A stretch of DNA of 64,000 nucleotides from the IMG/VR virus record IMGVR_UViG_3300047325_000072, positions 1 to 64,000 of that record; one strand, given 5' to 3'. Under the pieces are notes generated by a model. The model had not been told where the DNA came from. It did no database searches and saw only the letters and a list, made by a program, of their open reading frames with translations. This document shows positions 24,084 through 32,692 of this stretch, one piece after another (position 1 is the stretch's first letter; every line of letters begins with the position of its first letter). The DNA is from a virus. The translations under genes were made by a program, and so were the position numbers.

Positions 24084-24667
24084 TCCTGATTTTCGACACG
24101 GAAACAACAGGACTTCCGCGTCGCGGAGAATCTGTAACTTCGCCCAACTATCCGCGTCTGGTAGAGATTGCAGGCATTTTGATCGAGGAAAGCGATAGCC
24201 GAGAAATAGCTAGCTTTGCGCTCCTCATTCGGCCGGACGGGTACGAAATCCCGGACGGGATGGTCCACGGTATAACCCAGGCGCAGGCACTTGCTGCCGG
24301 TGTGCCGGTGCGTGTCGCGCTCGCGGTCTACTCGAATCTGCGTCGAGTTTCCTCCGCTGTGGCAGGGCATAACGTTGAATTTGATAACGGCATCATCGCG
24401 AGCGAGTTTTATAAGGCTGGAGTCCATATTCCCGCTGACATTGTAGACCGTGAAACCCTCTGCACAGCCGAACTCGGGCGCCCGATCTGTGCATTACCGC
24501 CCACCGAGCGGATGACCGCGGCCGGCTATGGAGGCCAGTTTAAGATGCCTAATTTGACTGAGTTGCATACGCATTTATTCGGTGAGCCTTTCGACGGCGC
24601 GCATGGCGCACTCGCAGACGTTAGAGCCGCGGCACGCTGTTTGTTGGAGCTTAGGCGGCAAAGCTGA
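24080..24667 (+). CDS. DnaQ-like 3'-5' exonuclease
   Basis: The 195-aa DEDDh exonuclease has Exo I FDTETTGLP, Exo II HNVEFDNGII and Exo III GAHGALADVRAAARC with His-Ala-Asp order. The polymerase already has its own exonuclease domain, so this one may process nucleic acid separately. ATGA overlap with the deaminase. Confidence 0.85.
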   Translation: MILIFDTETTGLPRRGESVTSPNYPRLVEIAGILIEESDSREIASFALLIRPDGYEIPDGMVHGITQAQALAAGVPVRVALAVYSNLRRVSSAVAGHNVEFDNGIIASEFYKAGVHIPADIVDRETLCTAELGRPICALPPTERMTAAGYGGQFKMPNLTELHTHLFGEPFDGAHGALADVRAAARCLLELRRQS

Positions 24668-24676
24668 ACCACGGCA

Positions 24677-24832
24677 TTGAGGGCGAAGGAGCACGCGCAT
24701 GGCGAACATGGCATCTCAGGCATCGTCGAGTGTCCGAAGTGCCGCGGCGTGCTTCACTACACCGTAGCCGCGTCAAACGGGCACCTGTGGGGCAAGTGCG
24801 AGACGAGCGGCTGCCTGGCCTGGATGATGTGA
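24677..24832 (+). CDS. Small zinc-finger protein (51 aa)
   Basis: The frame encodes HGEHGISGIVECPKCRGVLH, a VAASNGHLWGKC segment and ETSGCLAWMM before the stop at 24830-24832. The CPKC / CETSGC pairs form a four-Cys zinc site, a pattern common in tiny phage proteins (IxGIVECPxC ... CETxGCLxWMM). The only in-frame start is TTG 24677; the ribosome site is poor, so the start is uncertain. Confidence 0.6.
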   Translation: MRAKEHAHGEHGISGIVECPKCRGVLHYTVAASNGHLWGKCETSGCLAWMM

Positions 24833-24890
24833 GGGAGCGGCCGGGGAGATCATGATGAGCCTATCGGCCAGCAAACAAAGGGGGGCACGT

Positions 24891-25646
24891 ATGATCAAAC
24901 TCCGGATAATGTCCGACCTGCATTTGGAGTTTGGTAAACTGGTCCTGAAACCTATCGGAGAGGACGTTTTGATCCTGGCCGGCGACATCGGAGTCTATAC
25001 GGACGGCGCGCGCTGGGCTGCGCGGTATGCCCGGACTTATGGGGTGCCTGTCGTCATGATCGCTGGAAACCATGAGTTTTACCGCGACGATTGGCATTAT
25101 CATCATACAATCGCAACAACTTTGCATGACATTCGGCGCATATCTCCTCTAACTTTTCTTGAGGACGAGATTGCTAATATTTGCGGAATTACCTTTGCCG
25201 GAAGCACTCTTTGGACAGATTTCGCCTTAAACGGCGATCCCGTTCTAGGAATGCGCGATGCTCGCGAAGCAATGAATGATTATCGTGAAATATTCTGGAA
25301 TGAGACTTTACGTCTTACGCCGGAGCTTACAGTACAAAAGCATCAAGGGTCCTTGAAGTTTTTGAAGGAAATCCAAGACTCGGGAAAGCTAGTTATTATA
25401 ACGCATCATTTGCCGTCGTCCCGGTCTATCGCGGGGCGCTACGCGGATAATGCCTACAACGCCGCGTATGCGTCCAACTTGGACACGCTTGTCGAAACGA
25501 GCGGTGCAGCGCTTTGGATACACGGCCATACACACGTCAGCCAGGATTATTGCATCGGTAACACGCGTGTTATCTGTAACCCGCGGGGCTATGCGGGCTA
25601 TGAAGTTAATCCAAATTTCAATCCAGATTTGATCATCGAAGTCTGA
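24891..25646 (+). CDS. Metallophosphoesterase (calcineurin-like)
   Basis: ATG 24891 (MIKLRIMSDLHLEFGKLVLK) follows GGGGGGCA; ATG 24852 upstream is less likely. All two-metal motifs are present: DLHLEF, LAGDIG, IAGNHEFY, ITHHLP and HGHTH. Phage members of this family act on nucleic acids, cyclic nucleotides or phosphoproteins; the substrate cannot be read from sequence. Confidence 0.85.
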   Translation: MIKLRIMSDLHLEFGKLVLKPIGEDVLILAGDIGVYTDGARWAARYARTYGVPVVMIAGNHEFYRDDWHYHHTIATTLHDIRRISPLTFLEDEIANICGITFAGSTLWTDFALNGDPVLGMRDAREAMNDYREIFWNETLRLTPELTVQKHQGSLKFLKEIQDSGKLVIITHHLPSSRSIAGRYADNAYNAAYASNLDTLVETSGAALWIHGHTHVSQDYCIGNTRVICNPRGYAGYEVNPNFNPDLIIEV

Positions 25647-25659
25647 GGAGAAAACCCCA

Positions 25660-25905
25660 ATGAGTAGCAAGACGCCCATCGCTGACGAGTTCGATTACAT
25701 TGGCGTTCGTATGCGCGAAATTCAGCAGGAGCGCAGGAGCATCGCCGACATCGAGATTCGCAGTAGCCGTCAAATTCTGATTAAGGCTCTCTCAGAGGCT
25801 CGCTGGGAACCTTTGAAAGACTTACGGCCCCGAGACCGTCATTGGATATCTGATGGCGCAACCGCGGCGCTTTATTTCTTTTCGTCCGTAGCCGACGATC
25901 GATGA
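25660..25905 (+). CDS. Small hypothetical protein (81 aa)
   Basis: It has a good ribosome site (GAGGAGAAAACCCC) and ends in an ATGA overlap with the next gene. The helix REIQQERRSIADIEIRSSRQ is followed by WEPLKDL and a hydrophobic end. No known motif. Confidence 0.5.
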   Translation: MSSKTPIADEFDYIGVRMREIQQERRSIADIEIRSSRQILIKALSEARWEPLKDLRPRDRHWISDGATAALYFFSSVADDR

Positions 25906-26090
25906 AGCTCGTCATTTGTAACGGCGAAAAATACGAGGTCTGGCAGACGGGCGCCTTGCTCGTTCGGCTGCAAATGCGTCCGGGCGGCGCGCCGATCCGT
26001 GCCCACGGTACGCGGCTCGTCCAGGACGACGAAGCGCGCGCGGAGTTACGTGCGCTGCTAGATTCCGGGGCTTACGACCGAGAGTTTTAA
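25902..26090 (+). CDS. Small hypothetical protein (62 aa)
   Basis: ATGA-coupled to the preceding gene and followed immediately by promoter P5. It is a compact beta-strand/helix protein (KLVICNGEKYEVWQTGALLV). Function unknown. Confidence 0.5.
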   Translation: MKLVICNGEKYEVWQTGALLVRLQMRPGGAPIRAHGTRLVQDDEARAELRALLDSGAYDREF

Positions 26091-26092
26091 GG

Positions 26093-26122
26093 ATTTACTT
26101 ATCGGGCGTAATCGCTTATAGT
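26093..26122 (+). promoter_or_regulatory. Putative phage promoter P5 (ATTTACTT-N16-TATAGT)
   Basis: ATTTACTT at 26093-26100 and TATAGT from 26117 keep the 16-base spacing. It lies directly upstream of the ribonucleotide reductase gene (ATG 26154, with AAAGGA). Confidence 0.7.
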
Positions 26123-26153
26123 TAATCTTTGATTATCCAGGATTTGTAAAGGA

Positions 26154-28166
26154 ATGTCTGACGTTCTTATAAATCTTAGCGATTATGCCCACATAACGCT
26201 GCCAACCCTCTACCGGCAACAGACTCATCTAACGAAATACTCTCGATGGCGGGATGATCTAGGACGCCGTGAAACTTGGCCGGAGACTGTTTATCGGTAT
26301 TTCGATTTTATGGTACCGCACGCATCCCGAAATTTCGGCTACCAAATAACCCAAGCAGAACAGCAAACTTTATACGAGGCCATCTTAAATTGCGAAGTGA
26401 TGCCCTCGATGCGAGCGCTGATGACCGCCGGCAAAGCGCTGGAACAAGATCATGCTGCTGCCTACAACTGTGCGTATATTCCCGTTGATACGCCGCTTGC
26501 TCATGACGAGGCGTTCTATCTGTCTATGTGTTCGGTAGGCGTGGGTTTTTCAGTTGAGCGCCAATTCATCAACCAAATGCCGGAGCTTCCCAGAGAGCTA
26601 CATGCAGTAGAGACAACAATTGTAGTACCAGATTCTAGGATTGGTTGGACCTCAAGCTATCGCCAACTCCTGGGCATGCTTTTCAACGGCTTCGTACCGC
26701 GTTGGGACGTAAGTCGAGTGCGACCGGCCGGAGCACGCTTGATAACTTTCGGCGGCCGCGCCAGCGGACCAGCCCCCTTGGTTGATTTATTCAAACACGC
26801 AATTACTCTGTTCAAGGAAGCTATCGATGCGGGTCAGAGGCGCCTGACCTCGATTCAAAATCACGATCTTATGACAAAAATGGCCGACGTGGCAGTTTCA
26901 GGCGGCGTACGTCGTGCCGCAATGATTTCACTTTCTAATCCCTCAGACCAAAGGATGCGCGATGCCAAGGCGGGAGAATGGTGGAAAAAATCTCCCCACT
27001 ATCGGCTCGCTAACAATTCCGCAGTATGGACCGATGTTCCTACGGCCGAATTATTTATGGAAGAATGGTTATCCCTTGTGCGCTCAAAGTCTGGCGAGCG
27101 CGGCGTTATAAACCGGCGAGCGCTTGTTTCCCAATGTGAGCGCTTTCGGCGTGTGGATGTTGAAAAGTACGCAGACCTATATGGACTTAATCCTTGTGCG
27201 GAGGTCATTTTACGCCCGCGTCAATTTTGTAATCTGACAACGAATATTATTCGCCATGACGATGGAATGAGAGATATCCTACGCAAGGTAGAGCTTTCTA
27301 CAATTCTAGGCACCCTTCAATCTACCCTTACAGATTTTCGTTATCTTGGTCCGGAATGGAGAGCCAACTGCGAAGAAGAGCGCCTGCTAGGCGTTAGTCT
27401 GAACGGCATATTCGATAATCGCTACATGGCCGGTCTCGATTACATTCGAGACGGTACCTTTCTGTCCGAAAGCTTCAAGATAGATGGTGTAAAAGTTGAG
27501 CTTCCCGAGGCCCTTGCCCAGATGCGAGATGTCGCCGTGGAAACAAATCGCATTTGGGCGGATAAGCTGGGCATAAGACCTTCAGCCGCTATTACATCGA
27601 TCAAGCCCGAGGGGAATAACTCAAATCTTGTAGATTGTCGCCCCGGACTTCACGGCGCGCATGCCAAAAGTTATTACATTCGGACAAATCGGGCAAATAA
27701 GGTGGACCGAATGGCGTCTTTTCTTATTTCCCAAGGGGTCTATGCGGAAGACGACGTTACATCACCCGACACTGCCTGGGTACTTTACTTCCCTATCCGC
27801 GTGCCCGAGGGGGCTATCAGCCGGTACGATTACACGGCTGTTGAACATATTAAAATTTGGTCGCTATACGCTGAGAACTATTGCGAGCACAAACCCTCTA
27901 TAACGATATCGGTAAAGGACCATGAATGGTTTTCAGTTGGCGCCCTTGTCTACGAAAACTTCGATAGCATGAGCGGTGTAGCTTTCCTGCCGTTTGACGG
28001 GGGTAGTTACCGACAGGCCCCCTACATGGACTGCACGCTTGAGGAATTGGAAGCATTGGAAGCAAAGACACCATCCAAGATCGATTGGTCTCTATTCCAC
28101 GAGGACACTGATCTAACTGAACATGCTAAAGAACTAGCCTGCGTTGGGGACGCGTGTTCGATATGA
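26154..28166 (+). CDS. nrdJ: Adenosylcobalamin-dependent ribonucleotide reductase (class II, monomeric type)
   Basis: The 670-aa protein matches the monomeric RTPR type: YNCAYIPVDT and SVGVGFSVE in the N-terminal barrel, NPCAEVILRP with the radical-site Cys, LGVSLNGIFDN, SIKPEGNNSNLVDC and the C-terminal redox pair in CVGDACSI. It reduces ribonucleotides to deoxyribonucleotides using vitamin B12, independent of oxygen, feeding the modified-nucleotide pathway. The stop overlaps a frameshifted ORF. Confidence 0.9.
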   Translation: MSDVLINLSDYAHITLPTLYRQQTHLTKYSRWRDDLGRRETWPETVYRYFDFMVPHASRNFGYQITQAEQQTLYEAILNCEVMPSMRALMTAGKALEQDHAAAYNCAYIPVDTPLAHDEAFYLSMCSVGVGFSVERQFINQMPELPRELHAVETTIVVPDSRIGWTSSYRQLLGMLFNGFVPRWDVSRVRPAGARLITFGGRASGPAPLVDLFKHAITLFKEAIDAGQRRLTSIQNHDLMTKMADVAVSGGVRRAAMISLSNPSDQRMRDAKAGEWWKKSPHYRLANNSAVWTDVPTAELFMEEWLSLVRSKSGERGVINRRALVSQCERFRRVDVEKYADLYGLNPCAEVILRPRQFCNLTTNIIRHDDGMRDILRKVELSTILGTLQSTLTDFRYLGPEWRANCEEERLLGVSLNGIFDNRYMAGLDYIRDGTFLSESFKIDGVKVELPEALAQMRDVAVETNRIWADKLGIRPSAAITSIKPEGNNSNLVDCRPGLHGAHAKSYYIRTNRANKVDRMASFLISQGVYAEDDVTSPDTAWVLYFPIRVPEGAISRYDYTAVEHIKIWSLYAENYCEHKPSITISVKDHEWFSVGALVYENFDSMSGVAFLPFDGGSYRQAPYMDCTLEELEALEAKTPSKIDWSLFHEDTDLTEHAKELACVGDACSI

Positions 28167-28319
28167 CCCTCGCAAGAGCTTACCGCCCTCGTCATCCTTT
28201 ATCGGGCATGCCCGAGCGCGCAAAAGCGGGATACGGTTCTGCGGCTTATCCCGGAGTTGGCCGAATTTGTACCGATCAGGAAGGTGCCACGGTTTGACGG
28301 AAGCCACCCAGATAAATAA
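28163..28319 (+). pseudogene. Small gene disrupted by +1 shift at a C run
   Basis: ATG 28163 overlaps the reductase stop as ATGA. After the second codon the sensible sequence lies in the +1 frame: SQELTALVILYRACPSAQKR, then DTVLRLIPELAEFVPIRKVP and a stop at 28317-28319. Removing one C from CCC at 28167-28169 restores one frame of about 51 codons. In the +1 frame there is no ATG, GTG or TTG start. Confidence 0.55.
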
Positions 28320-28692
28320 CGCAGTGCGACGCTATCTCGGGCCACTAGGCCGCTGGGTAAGGTTTGAATCTCCCGTAACGCCCGGAGCGCCCGACTGGTA
28401 TTACCGCTTGCGCGGCGTTGCGGGCTGGTTAGAGGCTAAGCTGATCCCGGAAAGCCGGCGCTGCCCTCCGACGTTCACCCGCGAGCAACTCCTTTGGGGG
28501 GAGGATGAGGTAAAATGGGGTGGCCGCTGGTACCTGCTCGGTCTGACCCCGAGCCGAACTTGGCTCCTGCTCAACGCTATTGCGGCGCGGGCTTGGTTCG
28601 AGGGTTCGGCGGGTTGGACGCCGACGATTACGGCGCGGGGAGCTTTCCCGGTTGAAGCATTATATGAGGTGTTGTCGGATGTCCGGCGCTAA
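28294..28692 (+). CDS. VRR-NUC / PD-(D/E)XK nuclease-like protein
   Basis: TTG 28294 has AGGAAGG upstream and gives a 132-aa protein; the frame also extends upstream to 28144, but that part is antipattern sequence inside other frames. The nuclease signature is SPVTPGAPDWYY, then GWLEAKLIP (PD ... E-x-K), as in small VRR-NUC-type phage nucleases or Holliday-junction-resolvase relatives. Likely role: DNA branch processing. Confidence 0.7.
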   Translation: MTEATQINNAVRRYLGPLGRWVRFESPVTPGAPDWYYRLRGVAGWLEAKLIPESRRCPPTFTREQLLWGEDEVKWGGRWYLLGLTPSRTWLLLNAIAARAWFEGSAGWTPTITARGAFPVEALYEVLSDVRR

Positions 28693-29128
28693 GATACGAC
28701 CTTTTAAGATAACCTCGCCGGAGTATGACTTAACCCGCGTGACTGAAGGTGAACGTCTGCTGCTTTGGCGTTATCGCCAGCGGCGCAAAGCCGAGGGCAC
28801 TATGGGGCGCAACGGGAATGCACCGGGGCAAGCCGAGGCGGCCGCGGCGCTAGGGGTATCTCCGGGCGCTTACGTTAATTTGGAAAGCGATCGGGATGCG
28901 GTGCTCTCTGCCGGAGAGGCCGCGCGCATAAGCGCGGCGATTGCAACAGTGCGCCCAACCGTAGCGGAGTTGTGTCTGCTAGCTCGACGGCGCTCCGGCC
29001 GCCCCCTGGCCGAGTTAGAGGACGAGGTAGGCATAAGCCGCCCGACCTGGCACGCCCGAGAGCGTTGCGGCGATCTGGTCTCCTATTGGGAAGAGAGCGG
29101 TTTTAAATTTCCTGCTTTAGACCAATGA
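28679..29128 (+). CDS. Tandem helix-turn-helix protein (149 aa)
   Basis: ATG 28679 overlaps the nuclease gene by 14 bases. Two HTH-like segments are visible: GQAEAAAALGVSPGAYVNLE and RPLAELEDEVGISRPTWHAR, each with the Q/E-A-A-x3-G-[IV]-S core of Cro/CI-type domains. It may be a transcription regulator or a DNA-binding accessory protein. Confidence 0.65.
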   Translation: MSGAKIRPFKITSPEYDLTRVTEGERLLLWRYRQRRKAEGTMGRNGNAPGQAEAAAALGVSPGAYVNLESDRDAVLSAGEAARISAAIATVRPTVAELCLLARRRSGRPLAELEDEVGISRPTWHARERCGDLVSYWEESGFKFPALDQ

Positions 29129-29276
29129 CAATCCTATACGAAGATGGCGACTAATTACGTAGTCGTGTTGGCTGAAATTGATCGTCGTAAGAGAAATGAG
29201 ATTTAATAACACCGACATCCCCGGAATAAGCGGTATCAGTTGAAGATCACAGGTTGTTGCTGCGGGCACACGCGGG

Positions 29277-29525
29277 GTGAACCGTTACATGGTCGCTTAT
29301 AAAAAGCATCAAGATGCGGCGCATGAAGCGATGCAGCAATTTAAGGTGCTTTGTGATTATCCGGTTGCGCGGGTACCCGGCATGGATACCGTAATCCGGC
29401 TCGCGTGGCGCATTGAGTGCGGACGATCCATCCAAGATGCTGCCTTGCTGGAATACCTCTATCGCATGAACCTCGCCATCGATCGGTGGCGCACCTTCGG
29501 TTCGCCATCGCTGCTAGGACAATGA
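29277..29525 (+). CDS. Small hypothetical protein (82 aa)
   Basis: The frame opens at GTG 29277 (ATG 29289 is an alternative). It is helical (YKKHQDAAHEAMQQFKVLCD, RSIQDAALLEYLYRMNLAID). The 148 bases before it show no gene I would accept. Confidence 0.4.
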   Translation: MNRYMVAYKKHQDAAHEAMQQFKVLCDYPVARVPGMDTVIRLAWRIECGRSIQDAALLEYLYRMNLAIDRWRTFGSPSLLGQ

Positions 29526-29537
29526 GCTAAAATAGGG

Positions 29538-29567
29538 CTTTACTTTGGCCGCTAAAGCATCTATAAC
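29538..29567 (+). promoter_or_regulatory. Putative phage promoter P6 (CTTTACTT-N16-TATAAC)
   Basis: CTTTACTT at 29538-29545 and TATAAC at 29562-29567. Leader and ribosome site (CCTACCGAAACGAGGAGAGC) are nearly the same as after P3. It drives the UvrD-like helicase gene at 29596. Confidence 0.8.
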
Positions 29568-29595
29568 GCTTCCTACCGAAACGAGGAGAGCGCAG

Positions 29596-31221
29596 ATGCT
29601 AACAAACAAGTTTGCGGGGACTTGCCTGTCGGCAGGACCGGCAATCGCCGAATATACGCTATTAAGCGGCCATCCAGCCTCGCCATATCAAGCCGCGATT
29701 TTCGACCACTTTCGCAATGGCCGCGGGTCGGTCATCGTCGAGGCGGTCGCCGGCTCCGGTAAGACGACAACCATAAAGAACGCGCTACGTTATCTGCCAG
29801 AGCGGCTATCGGTCCAAATGTTCGCGTTCAACACCGAGGCCGCGAAGCAGCTTAGGGATGCGGTCGCGGAGCTTATCGCGTTCAACGAGAAAAGCTACCG
29901 CGGCGTGCGGGCCGGCACCTTTCACTCCGTAGGCTTCGGCGCGATTGCGCGTCATCTGAATCTTACCTCCCAGCAACTTATGGAGCGCTCGGACCGCGAC
30001 GGCAAGTGTCGGAAGCTTTTACGGCTCGTCCTCGGAGAGGACGAGTACAAAATGTACGGCTCCTTCGTGCTCAAGCTCGTCGGGCATGCCAAGCAAAACG
30101 GCTTGGGCGCGCTTGTGCCGGACCTGGAGGAGCGTTGGTGGGAGATCGTTGAGCATCACGGCATGTACTTGGACGCGGAGGATGCGGACCCAGGCGAGGC
30201 GATCGCGATCGCGCGCGATTTGCTGCGCCGCAGCAACGAGGCCGCGAAAACAGGTGTGATCGACGGCGACGATATGGTCTATCTGCCTCTGCTTTGGAAG
30301 CTGCGGCTTTGGCAAAACGACGTTGTAATCATGGATGAGGCTCAGGACGCAGCACCGGGCTTTATTGCTTTCGCGCGGTTGGCGCTGCGCCCCGGTGGGC
30401 GGCTTTACGCGGTAGGGGATCGCAAGCAATCGATCAACGCTTTTGCCGGGGCATTGCCGGACGCGATGGACGTTATTAAGCGAGAGTTCCGTGCTCGCGA
30501 ACTCGCGTTATCGGTGTGTTACCGCTGCGCCAGTTCTATCGTCGAACGTGCCCAGACCTGGGTTCCGCACATCCGCCCGACGCCCGGCGCGGCTGAGGGT
30601 GTTGTTGAGGACGATATCCCGCTACACGCCGCGATTTCATCTCTTACGGGCGACGACGCTATCCTGTGCCGCAATACCGCGCCGCTGGTCGAGATCGCTT
30701 ATGGGCTGATCGCCCGCGGGCGCCCCTGCCGCATTCTAGGTCGGGAAATCGGCGAGGGACTCGTCAGCCTTATAGAGCAGATGAAGGCCCGCGGTGTAGA
30801 CCGCCTTGTCGAAAAACTTGAGGCGTTCCGGGAGCGCGAAAGTGCTCGTTTCACGGCGAAGGGTGAAGAGCAGCGAGCCGAGGCTGTTGCGGACCGAGTC
30901 AACTGCGTTTTGACAATCGCGGCCCGGCTGCCGGAAACTGCCCGCACGGTACCCGTGCTTATCGAGCGTATCCGGGCGATGTTTTCGGACCGGCAGGAGG
31001 CCGGCCTTTTGACGCTTGCAACCGCGCACAAATCCAAGGGCCGGGAGTGGCCGCAAGTCGCGATCCTGCGGCCCGAGCTCATGCCCAGCCGGGCGGCGCG
31101 TCAGGAGTGGGCTGAGGCTCAAGAGTATAATTTGATGTACGTCGCCGCCACCCGCGCCAAACAGCGGCTAGTTTACTGCGCCGCTGAGGATATGCAGATT
31201 GATAAGGAGGTAAGCCGATGA
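29596..31221 (+). CDS. UvrD/Rep-family superfamily 1 helicase
   Basis: ATG 29596 has a strong ACGAGGAGA site. The 541-aa protein has all SF1A motifs: VAGSGKTTTIKNAL (Walker A), AFNTEAAKQL, MDEAQDA (Walker B), VGDRKQSINAFAGA, LATAHKSKGREWPQVAIL and LMYVAATRAKQRLVYC. It is shorter than host UvrD (720 aa), in keeping with phage 3'-5' helicases used in replication or recombination. Confidence 0.9.
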   Translation: MLTNKFAGTCLSAGPAIAEYTLLSGHPASPYQAAIFDHFRNGRGSVIVEAVAGSGKTTTIKNALRYLPERLSVQMFAFNTEAAKQLRDAVAELIAFNEKSYRGVRAGTFHSVGFGAIARHLNLTSQQLMERSDRDGKCRKLLRLVLGEDEYKMYGSFVLKLVGHAKQNGLGALVPDLEERWWEIVEHHGMYLDAEDADPGEAIAIARDLLRRSNEAAKTGVIDGDDMVYLPLLWKLRLWQNDVVIMDEAQDAAPGFIAFARLALRPGGRLYAVGDRKQSINAFAGALPDAMDVIKREFRARELALSVCYRCASSIVERAQTWVPHIRPTPGAAEGVVEDDIPLHAAISSLTGDDAILCRNTAPLVEIAYGLIARGRPCRILGREIGEGLVSLIEQMKARGVDRLVEKLEAFRERESARFTAKGEEQRAEAVADRVNCVLTIAARLPETARTVPVLIERIRAMFSDRQEAGLLTLATAHKSKGREWPQVAILRPELMPSRAARQEWAEAQEYNLMYVAATRAKQRLVYCAAEDMQIDKEVSR

Positions 31222-31421
31222 AAATGCACAAATCGATCACGCTTGAGCGTGTTGTAGAGGCGATCGGACGCCGTGACACAAGTCTGGATGATCCCGGCTT
31301 TTGTATCGCTTGCGGCGAGGAAGCGTCCGGATGCGAACCGGACGCTTGCGGTTATATCTGCAAAATCTGCGATGAACCCAAGGTTTACGGAGCCGAGGAA
31401 CTTTTCATAAGGATGATTTAG
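31218..31421 (+). CDS. Small Cys-rich protein (67 aa)
   Basis: ATGA overlap with the helicase. LDDPGFCIACGEEASGCEPD followed by CKICDEPKVYGAEEL is a conserved small protein of phages and alphaproteobacterial mobile elements (NPGFCxxCG ... YGAEELL), probably with a zinc site. Function unknown. Confidence 0.7.
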   Translation: MKMHKSITLERVVEAIGRRDTSLDDPGFCIACGEEASGCEPDACGYICKICDEPKVYGAEELFIRMI

Positions 31422-31610
31422 GTGATCTTCGACGCCAAAAGAAATGACGATGTTTACTCCCAGATAGACAGCCTCGCGGAGCAACCGCCGCCGGTGCGAG
31501 AGGAGTTAATTGGTCCTGAGTTTTCGTTTGGGATCGCCTTTTTAACTACGATCGGTCTTTGGGCCGCGGCGCTGGCGACTGTGCTCTGGCTGCAATGGCT
31601 TTTGGATTGA
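31422..31610 (+). CDS. Small membrane protein (62 aa)
   Basis: GTG 31422 abuts the previous stop. The N-terminal 35 residues are polar; one transmembrane helix follows (FGIAFLTTIGLWAAALATVL) with a C-terminal WLQWLLD. No family recognised. Confidence 0.5.
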   Translation: MIFDAKRNDDVYSQIDSLAEQPPPVREELIGPEFSFGIAFLTTIGLWAAALATVLWLQWLLD

Positions 31611-31621
31611 GGAGAAACCCC

Positions 31622-31871
31622 ATGAGGAAACGTAAGCTTCTATTTGCTGCTGCATTTTTAGCAGGGATAACCCTATGTGCAATCGCCAACCATTCAAACG
31701 GGGCCGGCGACCGATCCTCTGACAAAATTGCCTGCCGATCAATGGGTTACGCTTGCTAAGCATCTTGTTAATGGAAATTCGGTAATCGGAAAATCCTGGG
31801 TTTTTATGGTTAATGCAACCGGGGAGGAGCTTATTGCGGTAAACTGTGAGGGGGAGGTTGCCGTCCTATGA
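31622..31871 (+). pseudogene. Exported small protein split by a frameshift
   Basis: ATG 31622 (after GAGGAGAAACCCC) opens with a clear signal peptide, RKRKLLFAAAFLAGITLC, then runs into unlikely sequence to 31759. Another frame, open from GTG 31677, encodes QSPTIQTGPATDPLTKLPAD and GKSWVFMVNATGEELIAVNC to 31871, which looks like the missing mature part. A one-base shift near 31676 joins signal peptide and mature domain. Confidence 0.5.
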
Positions 31872-31878
31872 GGAAACC

Positions 31879-32091
31879 ATGGGGTTAGCCGCGAAATTTC
31901 TCCGGTCAGGAGACGAAGCCGATTTCTATTTCAGCACGGACGCGGGTGCGCCGGAATTCTGGGAGCACGTATCTGTCGTGACCGGAGCAAGTAAGCGATG
32001 TGGCAAACCCACGCTACCCACCCCGCACCCCGTGACAGGCTTATCGAAGTCACTAACGGTTATGCGTGGCACGCTATGGATGGTGTTCTAA
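31879..32091 (+). CDS. Hypothetical small protein (70 aa)
   Basis: ATG 31879 opens AAKFLRSGDEADFYFSTDAG, then WEHVSVVTGASK; the last 30 residues overlap the next gene in another frame and look low quality. The start is close to the previous stop. Uncertain whether it ends as predicted. Confidence 0.35.
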   Translation: MGLAAKFLRSGDEADFYFSTDAGAPEFWEHVSVVTGASKRCGKPTLPTPHPVTGLSKSLTVMRGTLWMVF

Positions 32092-32471
32092 AATATGATT
32101 GCGAACACGTTCGTAGCTGGCATCTACGCGGGATGATCATACTCGCTATCTTCAATCCAGACCCTGGGCCAGGCTGGAAACCTTGCTTTGTCGCTGCTGA
32201 AGATCGCAGACCAATTCCACCTTTTCAATTCTGGCGCGAAGCCGTCAACCCATTACTGTCACTGCCGCCCGACCCAACACTCTCCGTTGAGATGCTTCAA
32301 AACCAACCTCCCGGCGGGGCGCTCCACACATCGACCCCGTTTACCCCGGACGAAATACTCGCTCGACTTTCAGTAGTAAAGTCTCTCGGCGGCTTGGCTG
32401 CGCGCACCGAAGCGCGCCGTTTGGAAGCCAGGCTCGCCGAACTAATCGCGTCTGCGAAAGGCGGCGCGTGA
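31998..32471 (+). CDS. Hypothetical protein (157 aa)
   Basis: ATG 31998 follows AGTAAG. The body contains AWHAMDGVLKYDCEHVRSWH, GPGWKPCFVAAEDRRPIPPF and a C-terminal helix pair (RLSVVKSLGGLAARTEARRL). It is coupled to the next gene through GTGATG. No recognised family. Confidence 0.5.
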   Translation: MWQTHATHPAPRDRLIEVTNGYAWHAMDGVLKYDCEHVRSWHLRGMIILAIFNPDPGPGWKPCFVAAEDRRPIPPFQFWREAVNPLLSLPPDPTLSVEMLQNQPPGGALHTSTPFTPDEILARLSVVKSLGGLAARTEARRLEARLAELIASAKGGA

Positions 32472-32686
32472 TGGCTGACGGTACAAACCTCGAATGGGCG
32501 GATGCGCTCTTTGACGATGTCTCGGATATCGACGCGACGATCGCGACCTGGAAGGGCGGCGGTCTCGACCCCGGCGAGGCATGGCTGGCGGTGGCCCGCC
32601 AATACCGCCGCGATGTCGGTTGGCCCGAAGTTCGCGGCTTCATACTCGGCTGGCTCGGCAACCAGCCGCCGCGTAAAAGGAGATAA
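32471..32686 (+). CDS. Small hypothetical protein (71 aa)
   Basis: ATG 32471 overlaps the previous stop (GTG 32468 is also possible). Acidic N-terminus (WADALFDDVSDIDATIATWK), then a conserved-looking GWPEVRGFILGWLGNQPPRK end. Unknown function. Confidence 0.5.
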   Translation: MADGTNLEWADALFDDVSDIDATIATWKGGGLDPGEAWLAVARQYRRDVGWPEVRGFILGWLGNQPPRKRR

Positions 32687-32692
32687 AACACG

